Origin: Meghimatium bilineatum
Taxonomy: Eukaryota > Mollusca > Gastropoda > Stylommatophora > Philomycidae
Length of the DNA: 64,000 nucleotides
Reading direction: 5' to 3'
NCBI GenBank assembly: GCA_034231615.1
Contig: CM067317.1
Location: 13,743,316-13,807,315 of the forward strand
Shown: in pieces, positions 32,800 to 44,370 of the stretch
Position numbering within the stretch: the stretch's first letter is position 1
How the letters are laid out: the number at the start of each line of letters is the position of its first letter
Translations under genes and position numbers: made by a program
Notes under the pieces: model-generated
Told to the model about the DNA's origin: nothing
Seen by the model: the letters and a program-made list of their open reading frames with translations, nothing else
Databases searched by the model: none

Positions 32800-33237
32800 C
32801 ATCCAATGATTTCTTTACTTTTCCAACGTTTCTTGTAGCGTGTGAATGTGGTGTGTGTTATTGTTTTGTTATTGTAGATGTTAGTTGTACTGTTTCTTCA
32901 AAACTCTTTTCTTCTTTTATTCCCTGTCTGTGTATCTTGGTTGCAGGATTTGAGTTCTCTCTTGTATTGTGTTCTTTATACGTTATCAGTGGTTGTGTAT
33001 GTTTTTAACTGGTATATTATGTGAGTAATTTGTGTTGATCTCTGCCATATAGTCTATATATATACTTTTGTTTGTTAACAGTGTGTTGTTAAATTTCCAA
33101 TGTGGAGATCGTTTGAGTGGTATATTTGTGTGTATAGTGTTGATTGTTGCCATCACTGTTTTATGATCTGCGAATTTTAGCGTTTCGTTAAGTAAGTAGT
33201 TGATTTTAAAAAAGGTTCAAAGGTCGTAGAGGATTGA

Positions 33238-33440
33238 TTTCACTGAACTCGGTTTCACTGCACGCCGCCTGCCGAGAGTACCACTCATAGCACGTAATTC
33301 CGTAGCTTCAAGTTCCACAGAGATCTCCGAAAAATCCACCTTATAAACAAGACGTCACGAGCCGGATTCAAACTCATGACCTCTTGAACACATTGCGAAC
33401 AGCTTAACCACTATGCTATGGACATCCCCAAGTGCTTGAT
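33238..33440 (-). repeat. tRNA-derived SINE (family S3), intact copy
   Basis: On the minus strand: 'gtccatagcatagtggttaa' (A-box region), 'ggtcatgagtttgaatccgg' (B-box region), then a body ending 'cggcaggcggcgtgcagtga'. Flanking 'ttgattt' repeats suggest a target-site duplication within the LINE. Other copies: 26050-26440 and a fragment at 59455-59530. Confidence 0.82.
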
Positions 33441-33580
33441 TTGTAGTGTGCGATAAGCTGAATGTGTGTGTATTCTGTCAAGACCTGATGCTCTGTTGCG
33501 TGCTGTTTGGGCGTGTTATTTCTGTGCCATGTGGGTGTGTATGTCTGTAGACGTCGCTTAGATTATGTGTGTCAATTATT

Positions 33581-34335
33581 GTCTGCGGTATGTCTCTCTG
33601 ATTTGTATGCTCTCTTTTAGTTCCTTTCAATTGTACCTTGACATTACTGTATGTGGTATGTCTCTCTGATTTGTATGCTCTCTTTTAGTACCTTTCAACT
33701 GTACCTTGACATTACTGTATGTGGTATGTCTCTCTGATTTGTATGCTCTCTTTTAGTACCTTTCAATTGTACCTTGACATTACTGTATGTGGTATGTCTC
33801 TCTGATTTGTATGCTCTCTTTTAGTACCTTTCAACTGTACCTTGACATTACTGTATGTGGTATGTCTCTCTGATTTGTATGCTCTCTTTTAGTACCTTTC
33901 AATTGTACCTTGACATTACTGTCTGCGGTATGTCTCTCTGATTTGTATGCTCTCTTTTAGTACCTTTCAATTGTACCTTGACATTACTGTATGTGGTACG
34001 TCTCTCTGATTTGTATGCTCTCTTTTTGTACCTTTCAACTGTACCTTGACATTACTGTATGTGGTATGTCTCTCTGATTTGTATGCTCTCTTTTAGTACC
34101 TTTCAATTGTACCTTGACATTACTGTATGTGGTATGTCTCTCTGATTTGTATGCTCTCTTTTTGTACCTTTCAACTGTACCTTGACATTACTGTATGTGG
34201 TATGTCTCTCTGATTTGTATGCTCTCTTTTTGTACCTTTCAACTGTACCTTGACATTACTGTATGTGGTATGTCTCTCTGATTTGTATGCTCTCTTTTTG
34301 TACCTTTCAACTGTACATTGACATTACTGTCTACA
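33581..34335. repeat. 68-bp minisatellite, 11 copies, derived from LINE coding sequence
   Basis: The unit 'atgtctctctgatttgtatg' onward has a period of 68 bp (33581, 33649 and so on). Copies alternate between 'ttcaattg' and 'ttcaactg' forms, and 'gtctgcggt' starts copies 1 and 6 only, so multi-unit blocks were duplicated. Confidence 0.95.
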
Positions 34336-34620
34336 ACATAGTTCTCATTATGGACAGTTAAAATCTCCAGCCAACATTATGGTGTTCCGTCTATAAAAAT
34401 GTATGAGTGTCGTTTCTGACTGGTTGGTATATGTAGGTGACTGGGGCATGTATGCTAAATATTGTGTATGGTTGCATGTTATTTTTAGCCTGGACTATTG
34501 TCATCTTACCATCATGATCCATGTTCTTGTGTACTATTTACCATCTCTCTGATGTCTGTAAGATCGCTACCCCTATACCTAAATTGTGCGCACTAAGCAT
34601 AAAATGTAAATATTTCAAAC

Positions 34621-35073
34621 CTGTTGTCTGTTATATGTAACTTTTTGTTCTGCGTATATTTGTCTACGTATATGTGCCTCCTGTACTATAAATAAAATGG
34701 AACTTGGTTTATGTATGAGGGTACTAGAATGCGATGGTCGTGGTCCCAGTAATCACGTCACCGTGATGATAGTGTTTGTTTGTAGGAGAGAAAGAATTTT
34801 ATTTTTACAAATGTTGAACGCATAAATGAATGAATGTGATATTAATGCGAAATATTTCATTTTTTTATAGTTTAATACATGCAAAACATATGTTGTTTAC
34901 ACAGTTTTTTGGCATATACTGTTTTTACAAATTTAAATACATGCAGAATATTTTTACAAACAATGTATCATTTAGAACGCAAATAATTTTTACTGATTCT
35001 GTCAGCTGCATCTCTCAAAGCGATATCTCTTGTCTAGTTTTTGAAAGGTATGTGCCGAACAACACCATTGAAT
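34621..35073. other. Nothing recognised
   Basis: AT-rich, T-run-rich sequence. Confidence 0.45.
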
Positions 35074-35081
35074 CACAAGCT

Positions 35082-35365
35082 CTTCTTCTTTTGCGTTCGT
35101 TTTCAAATTCCTGCAAATTAACATAATGTAGTCCGGAAAATGGAATACGTTGCATTTATGGTTTACAACTCTTCTGCGATATCTGCGCATTTTGATCTGA
35201 CGTATATTACTTCGACATCGCTTCTAGTTCACTTTGATCCTTCATGGGATGGGATAGACAACTTCACCTATAACATCCTTAGTCACCTCTTACTACATGC
35301 ATAAAAGTCAAACAGTCATGCTATTCTTTGCTCTCCTTTCGGGCAACGGTTACACACGGGAAAAC
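35082..35365 (-). repeat. Q1 retroposon, minus strand
   Basis: Full-length diverged copy flanked by the 8-bp repeat cacaagct (35074-35081 and 35366-35373). Confidence 0.82.
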
Positions 35366-35631
35366 CACAAGCTTAGTTATGTTTTATAGTAAATAAACTG
35401 ATATGACCACACTGGGATAACGTCCATGGTTGAAAGCAGAGCACCTCACAATTACATATGCTTTAAAAAAACAAATTATATGATTAAAAACTACTCTTGA
35501 ACGTTGATCGAATTACTTCTTCAGTTTAGAAAGAAAATCAGAAAATGTACCTTTTTAAAACACAATAAATACGAATGTTCATTAGACAATAAAACACTTT
35601 ATAATTTTTTTATCTTACAATAATGATTTTC

Positions 35632-36247
35632 TACAGGGAGAGAAACTACAACAAGTAAAACAGTATCAATATCTTGGACACATAGTCACAAATGATGGCA
35701 GATGTGAAACAGAAGTTAAAAGGAGAATAGGAATGGCTAAAAGTACCTTCAATGACATGAGGAAAATATTGACATGTAAACAAATTGCAAACAAGTTAAA
35801 CATGAGAATTATAAAATGCTACATCTATTCTATATTAATGTATGGCTCAGAAACATGGACACTAAATAAACAATTAGAAGACAAAATTGATGCCTTTGAG
35901 ATGTGGGTATATAGAAGAATAGGGAGAACATCATGGAAAGAGAAGAAAACAAATAAAGAGGTGCTAAAAACACTTAATATGAAGAAAGAACTACTAAGAG
36001 AAATAAAGATCAGGCAAATAAAATAATTTGGACACATTAAAAGACATGACACCCTATTGAAGACCTTACTTGAGGGTAAAGTCAAAGGGAAGCGAGCAAG
36101 AGGTAGGCAGAGATACAAGTGGGAGAGTAACATTACACGATGGACAGGTTACAGTCTAGCAGAGTGCACCACCAAGACAAGAGACAGGAGATGTTGGAGA
36201 TACGTTGCAGCCAACCTTCGTTGCGGAGACGGCACTTGATGATGATG
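35632..36247 (+). mobile_element. RTE LINE 3' fragment with target-site duplication
   Basis: Perfect 10-bp repeat aatgattttc at 35622-35631 and 36248-36257 bounds a 616-bp insertion that ends in (GAT)n. It encodes QYQYLGHIVTNDGRC, AKSTFNDMRKIL, MYGSETWTLNKQ, MWVYRRIGRTSWKEKKTN and IKIRQIK, then a stop, then a GKRARGRQRYKWE tail in another frame. Same family as 31142-31795. Confidence 0.92.
35733..36026 (+). pseudogene. RTE LINE C-terminal segment
   Basis: Open 97-codon stretch within the insertion at 35632-36247, covering the post-RT thumb and the YRRIGRTSW block. It ends at a TAA just before the position of the conserved FGH motif, which continues in an adjacent frame (NNLDTLKDM region). 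It is a non-autonomous remnant without palm motifs. Confidence 0.8.
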
Positions 36248-36257
36248 AATGATTTTC

Positions 36258-36594
36258 ATTTATTAGAGTGAAGCGTGGCGAACCATATAGATAAAGATAC
36301 TTCAAAAGAATGGCATGGGGAATTATGGTTTGGGAACCTCTGTTCTAGCCGCTCAATATGAGATTCTTCTCGCGCCATGTGGCAACGAGAAGAACTGGGG
36401 TAATGTGATAGGCATTCCTTGAGAGAGACGTGTATACATGCCGTTAGGTATACAGTTTCACCTGGAGAAATGAGTTAGAAACATAACGTATTAGTGATCA
36501 TAGTAGGAACATGTAGTATGAGTGATGTTACTAGAAGCATATTATTGTGGGATAATAATAGAAACCGATTATAGAAACCGATTGTACGATAATG
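36258..36594. other. Nothing recognised
   Basis: No assignment; the short phrase 'agaaaccgatt' is duplicated near 36560-36580. Confidence 0.4.
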
Positions 36595-37330
36595 CTGTTC
36601 GTCCGTTAAAGTCAGCTCAACTGAGAAAATGATGAACATGATGATATATGCGGTGTGCCCGACTGTGACTAATGAGTACTATTCGTGCTTGGAATTGTCT
36701 ACCACACTTTGGGCATGTGTGGGAGGTGTATGTGGGACAGCTGTTTCTTTCTTCTAGCGCGTTTGTGTTGCGCAGTTTGATATATGATGTTCTCTGCATC
36801 TGCTGCACCACTCTTGATTCAGCGACGTCAGTCAGATCTGTTTTGTGCAAGATTCTCCCTTGAGTTTGTGTCTATTTTGAAGTGAGTCAGTGATGTCTTA
36901 AGAGTGACTTTGAAACGCTTCTTCTGACTTCCTGCCATGCGGGAGCCAGTCTGGAAGTCTCCATATAACAACTTTTCTGGTAAACGATGATCTTTCCTGC
37001 TGACTATGTGTCTTGTACAGCCTGTCTGCGCCTTCTTCAACATTGTATGTATGCTAATACACTTAGATTTCATCAGTACTTAACTGTCTGGTATTTTATC
37101 CCACCAATGGATTTTGAGTATCTTACGAAGGCAGCTTAGTTGAAAGTGGTTGAGTTTTCTAGCGTGTCTGGCATATACTGTCCATGTTTCGAAGACATAA
37201 AGGAGTGATGATATTACTGCTGCGTGGTAAACTATGGGTTTGGTGATAGTTATTATTCTCTTTCCTTCCCACACATTTTTTCGCTTGTCTTCCAAATGTG
37301 ACAATAGCTTTCGTTATTCTGTTGTTTACC
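36595..37330 (-). pseudogene. LINE C-terminus ending in a C2H2 zinc finger
   Basis: Read on the minus strand: SLLYVFETWTVYARHARKLN, HFQLSCLRKILKIHWWDKIP, then LLYGDFQTGSRMAGSQKKRF, a SRENLAQNRSD segment, and finally CPKCGRQFQARIVLISHSRAH (C-x2-C-x12-H-x3-H). This architecture is known from LINE polyproteins in many aquatic animals whose C-terminus carries a single C2H2 finger and which are often misannotated as host genes. Two frame changes (near 37078 and 36850) break it. RT palm motifs would lie beyond 37330 but are not recognisable. Confidence 0.82.
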
Positions 37331-37439
37331 TCAGTATCGATGTTTAAATATTGTGAGAGACTACTGCCCAGGTGAAATTAGTGACAGTTTGAAGCTCTTT
37401 TTCTTTGATCATTATATAGGAATCTAAGTGTGGGGTAGA

Positions 37440-37545
37440 TAGAGAAGTAGCGATCAAAGAAAATCGTGCACTGATAACATCAAGGAATTATCCGGAAATG
37501 AATGTTTTTCTGCACACGCTCATCCGAATAGCAGAGGTGTTTGGA
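37440..37545 (+). repeat. Short LINE 3' fragment
   Basis: 'gataacatcaaggaattatc' and 'cacgctcatccgaatagcag' match the C-terminal codons (DNIKEW, TLIRIAE) of the LINE at 22625-22989. Confidence 0.65.
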
Positions 37546-39386
37546 TGTCTTTTTTTTACTTCAGTGTGGACACTTACTGTGACAGATTTGAGGTACCTGT
37601 GACAGTATTTGTAGAGGTGAAACATCTGAGTTGCAATATATATATAACCTGTTCATATCAATAACGTTCAGGATTACAACATCAAGGGTTACAAAATCTA
37701 TAATTCGAATGTACGGCATCTTAGGCATATCACACATTTCTTAATTCACTGGCTGACCGCTAACACATTCATTCGTCTTGTTCTGCAAGCTAAGATTCAT
37801 CTTCTACCTAACTTTCAGACTCCCCTTCCGTGATGGTAATCGGCTAGAATTTACAATCCGAGGTCCTTTTATCACAATATTTGTCTATTCTAAATAGCAG
37901 TGTCGCGATCATAATTGCACTCGCTGGATCCTATCTGCCTGTAGAGGATGCACAAATTCTCTAACTTCCACGACTTGTGCGATTCTACTTTGACGTCCTG
38001 GAATTTTAGGTTCCCAATATCGGTTCAACTTCTTGAAACTGTCGGTTCCGATTATCCGCTATCCAGGAAGAGTCTGGCTTTCCTGGAGACTTACACAGTC
38101 TCCCAACTTAGAGCTATTCAAGCTCTGACTCTAACGACTTCTAGCTAAAACCTTCTTACCAAACTTGTAGCTACTCGGAAATCGTTCCCATTGTACACTA
38201 CGACTTGCAGGACAACTTGTGACCTACATCGTCGCTGTCTACCTCTCGAATTCCCGAATCCCCAAATTTGTTTGTTTGTTTAGTGATGGTTTCGCGTCAT
38301 TTGGTCGAGGCTCGGCTCTTTCAACATAGCACTGGTGTCCATATCGGTTATATCAGGGCGTTTGGGGACCTGTGATGTTTGTGGCTTGACTGCCTGATTG
38401 GTGCTAGAAATTGGCTATCCAACCGGGTTCGCCGACGTGCCTTCTAGCGGCAGTCCTTAAAAGGACTATGGTGTGGCTTTGCTTATGCCATTGATGTGAC
38501 GCTGAGGTGTCTTCTGGATTATTAGCCCTAAAAGGGCTTTTTAAGATGTGATGTTCTTTGGTCGTTCTTGTCATTAATCTCTTGTATCGTCTTTGTACTG
38601 CTAGATTTTCCTGTCTGTTGGGATGTCGACGTCTTCTCTGGTCGTTTTGGCTGCAACTTGGTCGGTGTGCGATGGGATGTTTGATGAAGCTGTGGAAAAT
38701 AATATTTTTTTTAACAAAACAAAAATAGTATTTATATACCCCCCCCCCCCCCAATTTCCTAGTTCTCCCCAACTTAACAAAAAAATTCCTATCAATCGAA
38801 ATGGTTCATCCATCTCACATCCGTTCTAACGTCCCGGCCTCTTTGTTCATTATACCAAAGGGTGCAGAAAGTCATTACATCAATACGTTTACACAGTCAT
38901 ACAATGTATGGGAATCGTATTTCCTTAAACATAGAGTCTATCGTTCTTTTTATGAGCGCTTAAGGAATGTCTGGTATCCAAAAACACATTATTTTTCGGT
39001 CAGACCAGGCCCTGTATAGATGGCGCAGCAGGAACAATGCTTTTTAGTCTGGCTGTATGACTGGTCGTTGTTCTCACGACAGGGTCCGAATGACAATGCC
39101 TTTTAGTCTCGCTCATCCGTCTTTTTACATTCGCGCCTCTCAATACATCTATAGTGGTAATTTAGCCTTGAGGCAAGTGTGACAATATTTTCACATGAGC
39201 CATTATGGACTGGTCATGCAACCTATTGTGTGGTATTTCTCACAGTCAATCTCTCGCTGTGTGAGTTCTCACTATCTGCTGATATGCACCTAGCTTGTGA
39301 AGGGTTTTCTCTTCTTGCTGAGACATGCTTACCCTACCCTGGCACACCACCACTCGGATGGACTATTGGTCTTAATATTTGAATAT
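37546..39386. other. Nothing recognised; poly-C at about 38740-38753
   Basis: The longest stretch without an assigned element. GC content is higher around 37800-38650, and a minus-strand frame at 38404-38772 stays open, but no family is recognisable. It could contain an old, unrecognised transposon. Confidence 0.4.
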
Positions 39387-39416
39387 TGTTATTATTATTA
39401 TTATTATTATTATTAC
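39387..39416. repeat. (TTA)n microsatellite
   Basis: About ten TTA units. Confidence 0.92.
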
Positions 39417-40009
39417 ATTGATGAGTGGTCATACCATTACAGATTGCTACCAGCGTGGCTATCTAAAATTGTTTCATATAATTAATGTCAATGTATTCAC
39501 TGCACCTTATTTTTAAATACCCTCTTTAATGTTATTTTTAGTTTTTAATTGTGCATTCAATGGTTGAAAATATGTGCCTCGCCCAAGAAAGTTCAACGTT
39601 TGATCAACAACTGACAACCAACATTTGAACAAGTTTGAAATTCTGTTATTTTCTCTATTGACGAAGATCTACAATAAAGAGACTATTCAATCGCTCTGCC
39701 GCTGAGCACATTTTACTTTTCGCTAGACTCAATTGAAGTATTTATTTATGTATCGACACATACAAGATTTCTTTTATATTTATGTTTAAATAAGAGGCTA
39801 CTTTCACACAGAGGATGAAGCAAGTCTTTCTTCAGAATAGTCACGTGAGCACATTCCAAACAACGTCATTGGTCTTGTTTTAACTGACTGCGTTTATGTA
39901 GGTCGTTTTGCGTATTTTGTATCTTTAGTCAAAAGAAATTACGGGAAAAGGTTGATCAGCCAAAATAAGTGACGCTGTTTGGGATATTCCCATTTGTTGT
40001 CACGCAAAG
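39417..40009. other. Nothing recognised
   Basis: No assignment. Confidence 0.45.
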
Positions 40010-40090
40010 TATAATCATAATGTCCAGTGAATAGTACGGAAATGGTCATTAAGAAGGCTGGATTTTCCTTTAGCGAACACTCCTTCTATT
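40010..40090 (+). repeat. F-family fragment, diverged
   Basis: 'gtccagtgaatagtacggaa' and 'gtcattaagaaggctggatt' align with 29310-29400 and 18150-18225. Confidence 0.5.
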
Positions 40091-40253
40091 TGCCAATGTC
40101 ACGGATCAGCACTCAGTGCTATTCTTGGAGAAGGATTTCACATTAAGTTAATGCAAAGATATTCAACACTTTTTCTGTCTGACAGATTATGTGATAAAAC
40201 TCAAAGATCATGTTATTTGTACGTGTGTTATCGTCATTAGCTGAGTGCTTTAT

Positions 40254-40565
40254 TTTGTATTGCTTGTTTAGATCTCTATGTATTACTTTTTGTATTGCTT
40301 GTTTAGATCTCCATGTATTACTTTTTGTATTGCTTGTTTAGATCTCCATATATTACACTTTATATTGCTTGTCTTATATCACCATGAATTACGTTTTGTA
40401 TTGCTTGTTTAGATCTACATGTATTACTTTTTGTATTGCTTGTTTAGATCTCCATGTATTACATTCTGTATTGCTTGTCTTATATCCCCATATATTACGT
40501 TGTGTATTGCTTGTTTAAATCCCCATGTTTTATGCTTTGTATTGCGTGTTTCGATGCCCATGTAT
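40254..40565. repeat. 36-bp minisatellite, about 8.5 copies
   Basis: Unit 'ttgtattgcttgtttagatc' plus 'tccatgtattactttt'. Copies diverge progressively toward the 3' end. Confidence 0.93.
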
Positions 40566-41214
40566 CATTAAATGTTACGTTCTTGTTTCACATAATCAAT
40601 TATTTGTTGAGGGATGGAGGCGGGTATATAGCTTTCATTCACACACACAAAACTTCAACTCTGAACTGTATGAAATGCTTGAGAAGAAGTATATCCTACT
40701 CATGAGGGGAGTGGTCTATGAAAGCATGTCGAATGGTCCATCATTTTGTGTGCAGATTATCCAAACACTTGCAAGTATTTTTAAGGAATTACTTTTAACT
40801 TTTACTTTTAGCCTAGTTTTAACCATACATTTTACCAATTGGGAGGAGATAGGGGAAGGAGGGTGGCAGGTAGTTGATGAAACAAAATGTGATAACTATT
40901 GACAAGGACACAAAATTGTCGTCCACAGTAAAGTTTTTCATTCACCAACTAAATTATTTGAATTATAAATACTTATGCAATCATTGAAATAAAAATATGT
41001 AGCAGTTTCGCAATTTTTAGGAGGAAGGGGATTTTATTTTTACATAATTAAATAGGGAAAGGGGTGGCTGAATTCTTGATAATTGTTGACAAGAAGGGGG
41101 AGAGCATTAAAAATAGGTGGTCAATTGTTGACGTATTTTATAGACACTTTTCTTACTGTATTACTATTTCATGTGAGTTATTTCTCAAACTTCTACTGGT
41201 TAGAAGATTGTTAT
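40566..41214. other. Nothing recognised
   Basis: No assignment. Confidence 0.45.
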
Positions 41215-41455
41215 CCTGAAAAAAAAACGGGTTATGCCATAGTTTACAGATTTGTTGCGATATTTTATTCCTTTTGGCTGATAGTCTGACTTCAGCATAA
41301 CTTTGTGCGACTTTGACCTACTATGGTATAGAAGAGCTGACACTCCGTCTCCGAACCTCTATAGTCGTTTCTTACTAGATACATGGCAGATGAGAGCGTT
41401 GCTACTCTTTGATGCCTTCGGAACCGGGCACAACACTCGCAATCTCATGAGATTT
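41215..41455 (-). repeat. Strongly degraded Q1 copy
   Basis: 'tatgccatagtttacagatt', 'ttcagcataactttg' and 'gttgctactctttgatgcct' keep the reverse Q1 order. Confidence 0.6.
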
Positions 41456-42329
41456 TCAGTGAATCTGCATATATATTGCATTGCTGGAACATGAATCACA
41501 TTTTCACTGTGCTTACTCTTAAGGATAAAAAATTTCGAACACTATTTATTTACAAAAATCGGTCCATTTTTGGGGTACTTTTTCAGCATAATGTTTTAGG
41601 AAATTTTACTACATACAATTATTTCCAAGGGTCATGATCCAGATAAGCCAGATTTAAACCTAATTACTTGATTTTGAGAATAGACACTAAAAATCCATTA
41701 ACTCTTTCAACACGTAATTATACCCGGGGTTTAGACGTAATTAATTTTAGGCTAATTTTTTAGACTCCATCATGATTCAGGCGCTAGCTTCCTGAAGACA
41801 AAGTATTAGCTATGGAAAGTCATTTAAGGTATCAAAAGAAAGATAATTGAATGTGAAATTCTTATACAATATAACAATATAAGAATTGTAAGAACAATAG
41901 TACGTGTCATTTACAAACAAAACAAGGCAATTTGGAGGGTATATATATGGAGTTCCATTATAACGTGCTTACGTCCTGAAAGGGTGCCGTCTCTGTCCCG
42001 TTATAACGGGCTTACGTATGAATTGAGTTCATTCCGAGTACAAAAACATATGTCAGTATATTCGAATGTGAAAATTTGCATTTATACAATAATTAATTAT
42101 TGAAAGTAATTAGACAATGATTTTTCAGCCAGCAATAATTTATACCAAATTCCCAGTATCTATTCTACAATGGGGAAAAATTTGAATCTATGCAGAATTG
42201 ACTGTTTTACAAAAATAAATAGAAAGTAACCCCTCCGCTGGGTAGGTCTAGTCCCGTAATGCAGATACTAAACTGGCTGGCATCGCAAGCCTATCCTCAT
42301 AGGTGCGTGCATATTAAATGAGTATATGA
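41456..42329. other. No gene; possible pogo-like remnant at 41950-42020
   Basis: 'agttccattataacgtgctt' and 'cccgttataacgggcttacg' resemble the ends of pogo/Tigger MITEs but cannot be paired confidently. Confidence 0.35.
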
Positions 42330-42640
42330 ATATGGTTCAGAAAGTCAAGAACAGGTGATTTGCGTATGTGATGAGTGGAATCATTAGATATCACTAAGAA
42401 GTGGGAAATCACTGCGGAAAATCAATCTCATTTTTGTCCCCGGACACGCGAGAGTGGAAGGAAACGTACGAACCGACAGATTAACCAGCCTCATCATCAT
42501 AACAGGTGCATTAATGCATTAAGGGACCTCGTCTGTGAAGAAGATTTTCAGAACTATTTGAATTATGGTCACTCTCAAGATAGAGTATGTGGGGGGCAAA
42601 GATCTGCTGCAAGTTTATTTATATATAATAAGTATAGAAC
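42330..42640 (+). pseudogene. RNase H fragment of a LINE
   Basis: 'ctcatttttgtccccggaca' starts the LIFVPGHARVEGN motif followed by TDRLTSL, the RNase H C-terminal signature found in the LINE at 49993-50722. Frame breaks follow at once. Confidence 0.75.
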
Positions 42641-42779
42641 AAAAACAATGTCAGGTAGTAAGTAACATTGTATATAGGTAATGACAAAGTAAGAAGTGAT
42701 GACAACTAAGATAAAGTATTATTGTCAGTGATAACCAATACAACTAATTATTATTATATCACACTTCATCTACAGTTTT

Positions 42780-43030
42780 GTGTGTTTATTTCTAGTTTAT
42801 TGTTTCTTGATAAAGGCCCATATTTCTATGTGGAAAAAGGAAAAGTTCTGTGTTTTTTTTTGTTATTTTTCATTGAAATTATGTTTTGCTATTAGTTATA
42901 TATTAATAATCAGTGACAATAATATATTATCGTAGTTTTTATCATTTCTTATTTGTGTTACTGATGCACTCTCCACCGTATCAGATATCCTCTGGCAGTT
43001 TGCTTATTATTTATACTTGTATCGCTAATA
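42780..43030 (+). repeat. Dispersed repeat related to the foldback insert
   Basis: 'cttgataaaggcccatattt' near 42811 and 'gatgcactctccaccgtatc' near 42963 match, respectively, the 'ctttatcaaga' repeat ends near 47490 and the flank of the foldback at 24114-24199. Confidence 0.5.
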
Positions 43031-43034
43031 ACGG

Positions 43035-43205
43035 CACCAGTATGTCAGAGGTCCAAAAGGAGAGTAAAGAATAGCAATGTTGTGATCCGCCTTTCACGTC
43101 ATAAGGAGACTAAGGAGGTTTGGGGGTGTAATTGGCTGTCCCACCACAAGTGACCCAAATATTGTTGTAAAGCATGACACAATGCATTCCATGCCCCCCA
43201 ATAAG
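43035..43205 (+). repeat. Partial Q1 copy
   Basis: 'ccaaaaggagagtaaagaat', 'cataaggagactaaggaggt' and 'catgacacaatgcattcc'. The central part is deleted. Confidence 0.7.
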
Positions 43206-44017
43206 CTTGACAGTAACACCTACTCAAATATTATAATACTAATAATGAAACTATTATATTAACCTTCACCGCGCCTATATTAACACCGGTTGATTAAAAA
43301 CAGAATGACGACTAGCGCCGTTGGCGACATACTCCATCCAATGAGATATATTGTTATAATAGACGCCCCACAGCCTGATTGGTTACTCAGGAAACATGCG
43401 CAATTGAAGCCGGGTTCATTCCTACGTCCGACATGATTGTTGTAAAAATGGCTAGCCAGAAGATACACGTTTTATAGCAATTAATCTGGCCACATCTGCA
43501 CACCGGTACGATGCCATGATGGTGGATCAGTTTTATAGACCTTTCTTTCATCGTATTTTGAATAAAATAACATTGAATCGTGGTTTGAATCATGAATTAT
43601 TGAGTTATTTAGTTTCACAGCAGTGAATATACAGAATGCCGTGTTGGTTTGGGGACTTGTAGACGTTTGATATCGAATATGTTGAAGTGGCACCAAAAAT
43701 GACTCTAGGCCTAAGCTCAAAGAACGATTTTACTGCAAATCTACATGTTTTATACAGTTCCCCGGCAATATTTTGATAATTTCGCAAAGAAAGAACATAA
43801 ATACAACAGATCTGCATGTGATTTAGTGTAGAGTGTTGCCATGCAATTCGATAAGTAAGTAAGCTATTTTTTTTTCTCTTTGTTATAAAATGTTTTTTGT
43901 GAAAAATGTCTTTACCACTTTCTCATACATCTGGTATCACACACACACACATACAGAAATTACACAATATATGCATAATTCAATTCTTTATTTATTTTTT
44001 TTATTTTTATTTAAAAT
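43206..44017. other. Nothing recognised
   Basis: A CpG-containing stretch at 43265-43470 and anonymous AT-rich sequence. No exon supported. Confidence 0.4.
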
Positions 44018-44145
44018 TGGTAGCATATCCTATCCAGGACGTAGCTATCAACCCAGCATTTGTTGGCTGTGGTGATTTTCTAGGCAATATAAATACGTTT
44101 AGTAGGTTGCCATTGCTTTCTGAACGGTCCGGGTGCACAATTGCC
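44018..44145 (-). repeat. S5 SINE body, head missing
   Basis: 'ttggtagcatatcctatcca' through 'gaacggtccgggtgcacaat' matches 9055-9180. The tRNA head is absent and the sequence passes directly into LINE C-terminal codons at about 44146. Confidence 0.78.
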
Positions 44146-44370
44146 TGTGGTGATGATCAGCCTATGGATCGAGCAACATGCTCCTCGGGAGTCCACTGGA
44201 TCAGAGGATCTCGAAATGCATGAGAACGGGTCATTACCGAGAATGTGCGAATTGGGAGTGAGGATAGGCGTGGTCCATAGAGAATACCTCACACAAACCA
44301 TTATAGAATCGGAACCAACATTCACTATATCCTAAGAAAATTACTGAATCGGAGATCTGAGAACGTATGG
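44146..44370 (+). pseudogene. C-terminal fragment of an RNase H LINE
   Basis: GDDQPMDRA is followed by PRMCELGVRIGVVHREYLTQ and, after a stop and frame change, a decayed R-S-E-N-V-W segment. These align with MRESGVKMGMAHTEPLT and SEHLWTYPVC of the LINE at 59545-61610. Confidence 0.72.

Larger units (their letters stand above)
32800..34620 (-). mobile_element. LINE endonuclease region, expanded and interrupted
   Basis: Minus-strand order is that of an AP-type LINE endonuclease: GIGVAIL (near 34585), KMTIVQAKNNMQPYTIFSI (near 34470), a decayed AGDFNC (near 34350), NLSDVYRHTH (near 33550) and FADHKTVMATI (SDH motif, near 33160), then KFNNTLLTNK. This motif set resembles L1/Tx1- or CR1-like LINEs rather than the RTE copies. 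A 68-bp coding segment has grown to 11 copies (33581-34335), and an S3 SINE sits at 33238-33440. Confidence 0.78.

Noticed and set aside
33581-34335. CRISPR-like regular array
   Set aside because: There are no unique spacers; units are contiguous, and the context is a eukaryotic LINE. The same holds for 10276-10560 and 23383-23774.
38404-38772. 122-codon minus-strand frame
   Set aside because: It includes the poly-C tract and lacks homology I can recognise; it may be transposon-derived but cannot be supported.
43440-43480. Short ATG frame in a good start context in a CpG-containing stretch, as a possible first exon
   Set aside because: It stops after eight codons and nothing downstream supports an exon.
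43846-43860. Donor-like 'gataagtaagtaag' as a splice site
   Set aside because: No open conserved frame leads into it.
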